The notes beneath the pieces were generated by a model. It was not told where the DNA came from. It worked only from the letters and a program-made list of their open reading frames with translations, and ran no database searches. The translations under genes and the position numbers were made by a program. DNA of 64,000 nucleotides from CAXWPM01 sp965206125 (GTDB lineage Bacteria; Acidobacteriota; Terriglobia; 20CM-2-55-15), in the NCBI GenBank assembly GCA_965206125.1, contig CBDBIN010000044.1:62001-126000 (forward strand), in the 5' to 3' direction. Shown piece by piece: positions 62,079 through 64,000 of the stretch. Numbering within the stretch: the stretch's first letter is position 1; the number at the start of each line of letters is the position of its first letter.

Positions 62079-62210
62079 ATGGAACCGAAGAATATCGAAG
62101 GATTCGAACTCGAACTCGAAATTAACATTGAAGAATTAGAGCAGAAGATTGCGCCCGGTGAAACGGTGTGGCCGTTCCCCGGACCCGGCAACCCCTGGGG
62201 TGGCCACTAG
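62079..62210 (+). CDS. 43-residue Trp/Pro/Gly-ended peptide, candidate RiPP precursor
   Basis: A very small gene with a strong AGGAGG ribosome site 9 bp before ATG. The N-terminal two-thirds are acidic and helix-prone (EGFELELEINIEELEQKI), resembling leader peptides, including an F-x-L-x box. After APGE the chain becomes WPFPGPGNPWGGH, rich in Pro, Gly and Trp, with no Cys or Ser. This leader/core split suggests a ribosomally made, modified peptide, but no modifying enzyme is nearby. A plain small protein or a leader peptide for attenuation is possible, given three hairpins downstream. Confidence 0.7.
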   Translation: MEPKNIEGFELELEINIEELEQKIAPGETVWPFPGPGNPWGGH

Positions 62211-62221
62211 AATCTTTTGCA

Positions 62222-62306
62222 CTGCCTCCGTCGTTTGACGGAGGCAGGCATTTCGAGTCTCCGAACTCGAATCTACTTAAATGCAGCTGAGGCTGCATTT
62301 TTTTTT
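62222..62306 (+). terminator. Three consecutive hairpins ending in an intrinsic terminator
   Basis: Hairpin 1 is 11 bp (CTGCCTCCGTC 62222-62232, GTTT loop, GACGGAGGCAG). Hairpin 2 is 7 bp (TTCGAGT 62252-62258 with ACTCGAA 62265-62271). Hairpin 3 is 9 bp (AAATGCAGC 62279-62287, TGAG loop, GCTGCATTT) followed by a T-run to 62306, a textbook rho-independent terminator for the small-peptide gene. The first two may protect the 3' end or form part of a structured RNA. Confidence 0.85.
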
Positions 62307-62320
62307 GCTCGCTCACCGAC

Positions 62321-62635
62321 ATGTCCCGCATTGACGCGCTCAAAGGCTTCCTCGCTGACGACCCCGGCGATTCTTTCTCCCGCTATGCGCTGGCCCTGGA
62401 GTACATCAAGATAGAGCGATTCGGCGAGGCGGTCAGCGAATTCGAATCCATCGGCCGGAACGACCCTGATTACCTTGCGACCTACTACCAACTCGGGAAG
62501 GCATACGAACACGAGGGCAGGACCAGCGAGGCGGAGCAGACGTATCGCGCCGGCATCGAAGTCGCCAACCGGGCCGGCGACGCTCATACGAGAGATGAAC
62601 TCGGGGAAGCCCTGACCCTTCTGCTGGGTACGTAG
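62321..62635 (+). CDS. Tetratricopeptide-repeat protein
   Basis: A 104-residue helical protein with TPR-like repeats: SFSRYALALEYIKIERFGEAVSEFE and LATYYQLGKAYEHEGRTSEAEQTY (pattern W/Y-LG-Y-A-P-like). It probably binds a protein partner. It starts 15 bp after the terminator T-run of the peptide gene. Its TAG stop is formed by TA plus the first G of MITE B copy 2; before insertion TAG and the next gene's GTG start overlapped. Confidence 0.8.
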   Translation: MSRIDALKGFLADDPGDSFSRYALALEYIKIERFGEAVSEFESIGRNDPDYLATYYQLGKAYEHEGRTSEAEQTYRAGIEVANRAGDAHTRDELGEALTLLLGT

Positions 62636-62904
62636 TGGCCTGTACCACCCATATTGGGGCCAGCGCCGATGGGTCTTCGAGGCGAGGTCGAGGCGCGAGT
62701 CGGAAGTCGATGCTCATTCATCGACGACGGCTCCGAACGACGAGATCGCCTCGAACCCCCATCGGCCCGAAGGGTTGCGGCGAAATGGCATCGTCTTCGG
62801 CGTCATCGGCTTCTCGCAATGAAAACCATTTCCTCGGCGCCGATTCCTTGAATCCAATACCATTTGGCCGCAACGCGGGTCCCCATATGGGTGGTACAGG
62901 TCAC
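62635..62904. mobile_element. MITE-like element, family B, copy 2 (270 bp), perfect TA duplication
   Basis: The same length and nearly the same sequence as 19609-19878. Inverted repeats start GTGGCCTGTACCACCCATAT on the left and GTGACCTGTACCACCCATAT on the complement of the right. TA lies on both sides (62633-62634 and 62905-62906). The element splits the overlapping stop and start of two genes yet leaves both intact. Confidence 0.9.
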
Positions 62905-62906
62905 TA

Positions 62907-63056
62907 GTGGCCGAAGGAAGCACGCCCGCCGAACGGACGTTCATCGCCATGCTTCTCGGCTCCCTGATACCCATCGCGGTTGCCATTGCCATCGCCGCTC
63001 TCGGGGGATTCCTCATCTATCTCTTCTGGTTTGGTACTGACTGGATCTTCAACTAG
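62907..63056 (+). CDS. Small single-pass membrane protein (49 residues)
   Basis: A GTG-started frame: a short acidic N-terminus (VAEGSTPAERTF) then one long hydrophobic helix (LLGSLIPIAVAIAIAALGGF) and an aromatic tail (LYLFWFGTDWIFN-like). Before the MITE insertion its GTG overlapped the TPR stop (TAGTG), typical of translational coupling, which supports it as a gene. A second start ATG lies at 62949. Function unknown. Confidence 0.6.
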   Translation: MAEGSTPAERTFIAMLLGSLIPIAVAIAIAALGGFLIYLFWFGTDWIFN

Positions 63057-63075
63057 GGACAGGGGTGCCTGTCCC
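63056..63075. repeat. REP-like palindrome with GGGACAGG arms
   Basis: A perfect 8-bp stem (GGGACAGG, GGTG loop, CCTGTCCC) between the convergent ends of the small membrane protein and the LigD-like gene. It resembles the hairpin at 11593-11614. Confidence 0.55.
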
Positions 63076-63107
63076 CGGTTAATGGCATCTCGATCCGTCC
63101 GCCCCAA

Positions 63108-64000
63108 TCACTCTAATGCCTGCAGGAACGGCGAGATGTCCTGGCGATCGGTGAGAACGGGTGCCCACAGGTCGCCGACCCGCTTCAGCCGCCGGAATAT
63201 CGTCCGGATGTTGTACTTCACCGGATCGATCGGACGGCGTAGTTCTTCCCACCGAAGCGGCGTCGATACAGGCGCTCCGGGACGTGCCCGGGGCGAATAC
63301 ACCGAAGCGACGGTTTTCCCCCTCACGTTTTGCAGAAAGTCGATGTACACGTTCTTGGGACGGCGGCTGACAACCCGTTCGATCGTGGCCAGCTCGGGAA
63401 CCCGGGCGACGACGATCGAAGCGATCGCCTCGGCAAAAACACGGACATCCTGATAGCTGAAGGTGTCCTCCAGAATCGGCAGGTAGATGTGAATGCCGCT
63501 CGCTCCGGAGGTCTTCGGGTAGGCGCGAAGCTCAAGTTCGTCCAGGGCCTTCTTGATTTCCAGAGCCACCTTCTGAGAAACCCGGTACGGCGTGCCCTCG
63601 ACCGGGTCGAGATCGAAGATCACGTAATCGGCATAGTCCAGCCGACCCAGCCGGGAACTCCAGGGGTTCTGTGTGATGGCGGCCATGTTGGCCAGATAAA
63701 TGAGCATCTCCCGGTCGGCGCCGATGAAGTATCGTGTGTCTTTTTCGACGTCCTCGCTCCAGAGCGACCCGGTACGGAGCCACTCGGGCGTGTAGTCGGC
63801 GGCGTCCTTCTGGTAGAAGTACTCGCCGTGGATGCCGTTAGGATATCTCTTGAGGATAAGGGGTCGGTCCTGGAGATATGGAATGAGAAAGCTGGAGATC
63901 TCGTCGTAGAAACCGATGAGGTCGCCCTTGGTAAACCCGTCGTCCGGCCAGAACACCTTGTCCATGTTCGTTAGCTGAACGCGCGTCCCGAAACTTGCGC
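63108..64000 (-). CDS. ligD: LigD-type primase-polymerase domain protein (partial, N-terminus outside the window)
   Basis: The frame is open through the right edge, with TRVQLTN preceding MDKVFWP, which matches the start of LigD polymerase domains (LTNLDKVFWP). About 297 residues are visible: RPLILKRYPNGI, the catalytic DLDP in VIFDLDPVEGTPY, SGASGIHIYLPI and VYIDFLQNVRGKTV with the third acidic residue. This archaeo-eukaryotic-primase domain acts in non-homologous end joining. It could be the end of a multidomain LigD or a stand-alone polymerase; the missing part decides. No ku gene is visible. Confidence 0.92.
   Translation of the reverse strand, partial: ASFGTRVQLTNMDKVFWPDDGFTKGDLIGFYDEISSFLIPYLQDRPLILKRYPNGIHGEYFYQKDAADYTPEWLRTGSLWSEDVEKDTRYFIGADREMLIYLANMAAITQNPWSSRLGRLDYADYVIFDLDPVEGTPYRVSQKVALEIKKALDELELRAYPKTSGASGIHIYLPILEDTFSYQDVRVFAEAIASIVVARVPELATIERVVSRRPKNVYIDFLQNVRGKTVASVYSPRARPGAPVSTPLRWEELRRPIDPVKYNIRTIFRRLKRVGDLWAPVLTDRQDISPFLQALE

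Noticed and set aside
61869..62210. A 113-codon version of the small-peptide gene
   Set aside because: The upstream part lies inside the IS end and has no ribosome site, whereas AGGAGG directly precedes the ATG at 62079.

Overview
The window reads as a chromosomal fragment (GC about 60 %) of a Gram-negative-type bacterium. Acidobacteriota is my best guess, by inference. The support is a very large TonB-dependent receptor-like outer-membrane protein with an N-terminal carboxypeptidase-regulatory domain, a MurE with the DNPR signature of meso-diaminopimelate cell walls, a small dihaem protein of the photosynthetic-reaction-centre cytochrome c subunit type, and many short palindromic intergenic repeats. 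No rRNA, tRNA or CRISPR array was recognised.

Layout. 1-8.5 kb (minus): the start of a classical dcw cluster, mraZ-rsmH-ftsL-ftsI-murE-murF-mraY-murD, with a readable mraZ promoter and four operator repeats in 10-bp phase. 8.6-16.5 kb: ychF, a ZIP metal transporter, a DksA-like protein, a CDGSH protein, nuoF, an unusual IlvD/Edd-superfamily protein and rnhB. 16.8-21 kb (plus): DUF4416, a citryl-CoA-lyase-like protein, MmgE/PrpD and a methyltransferase. 21-24.3 kb (minus): histidine kinase, response regulator and ECF sigma factor, with an IS30 element at the kinase 5' end. 25.6-29.9 kb: iron alcohol dehydrogenase, an IS1380 element, PilZ, HIT and a membrane protein. 30-33.8 kb: an iron(III)-type ABC importer operon. 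33.8-40 kb: MATE exporter, thin ferredoxin, an exported unknown and the large receptor. 40-48 kb: amino-acid and pantothenate metabolism (serA, aminotransferase, ilvE, ilvD, panE). 47.5-51.2 kb (minus): a tight five-gene run (MBL hydrolase, dihaem cytochrome, folE, rpiA, ornithine cyclodeaminase-like). 51.3-58.2 kb: fmdB-like, nth, a hypothetical gene, the MrfA/MrfB DNA-repair pair and pepA. 58.3-64 kb: a permuted aconitase, an IS5/IS1182-type insertion, a 43-residue Trp/Pro/Gly-rich peptide, a TPR protein, a 49-residue membrane protein and a LigD-type polymerase domain that runs off the end.

The most striking layer is the mobile DNA. Two families of 270-bp non-coding elements with terminal inverted repeats (MITE-like, A and B, two copies each) share the terminal pattern TA-GTGnCC. 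In two places the insertion point is the TA of a TAG stop codon between closely packed genes, so that both neighbouring reading frames are kept. The IS1380 copy is flanked by CTAG, which is also the stop codon of the PilZ gene. The IS5/IS1182-type copy is flanked by CTAT where its family usually has CTAR. Because the transposase appears to take its stop codon from that target duplication, the frame stays open into the host gene. Together these give a consistent picture of mobile elements landing on, or borrowing, stop codons.
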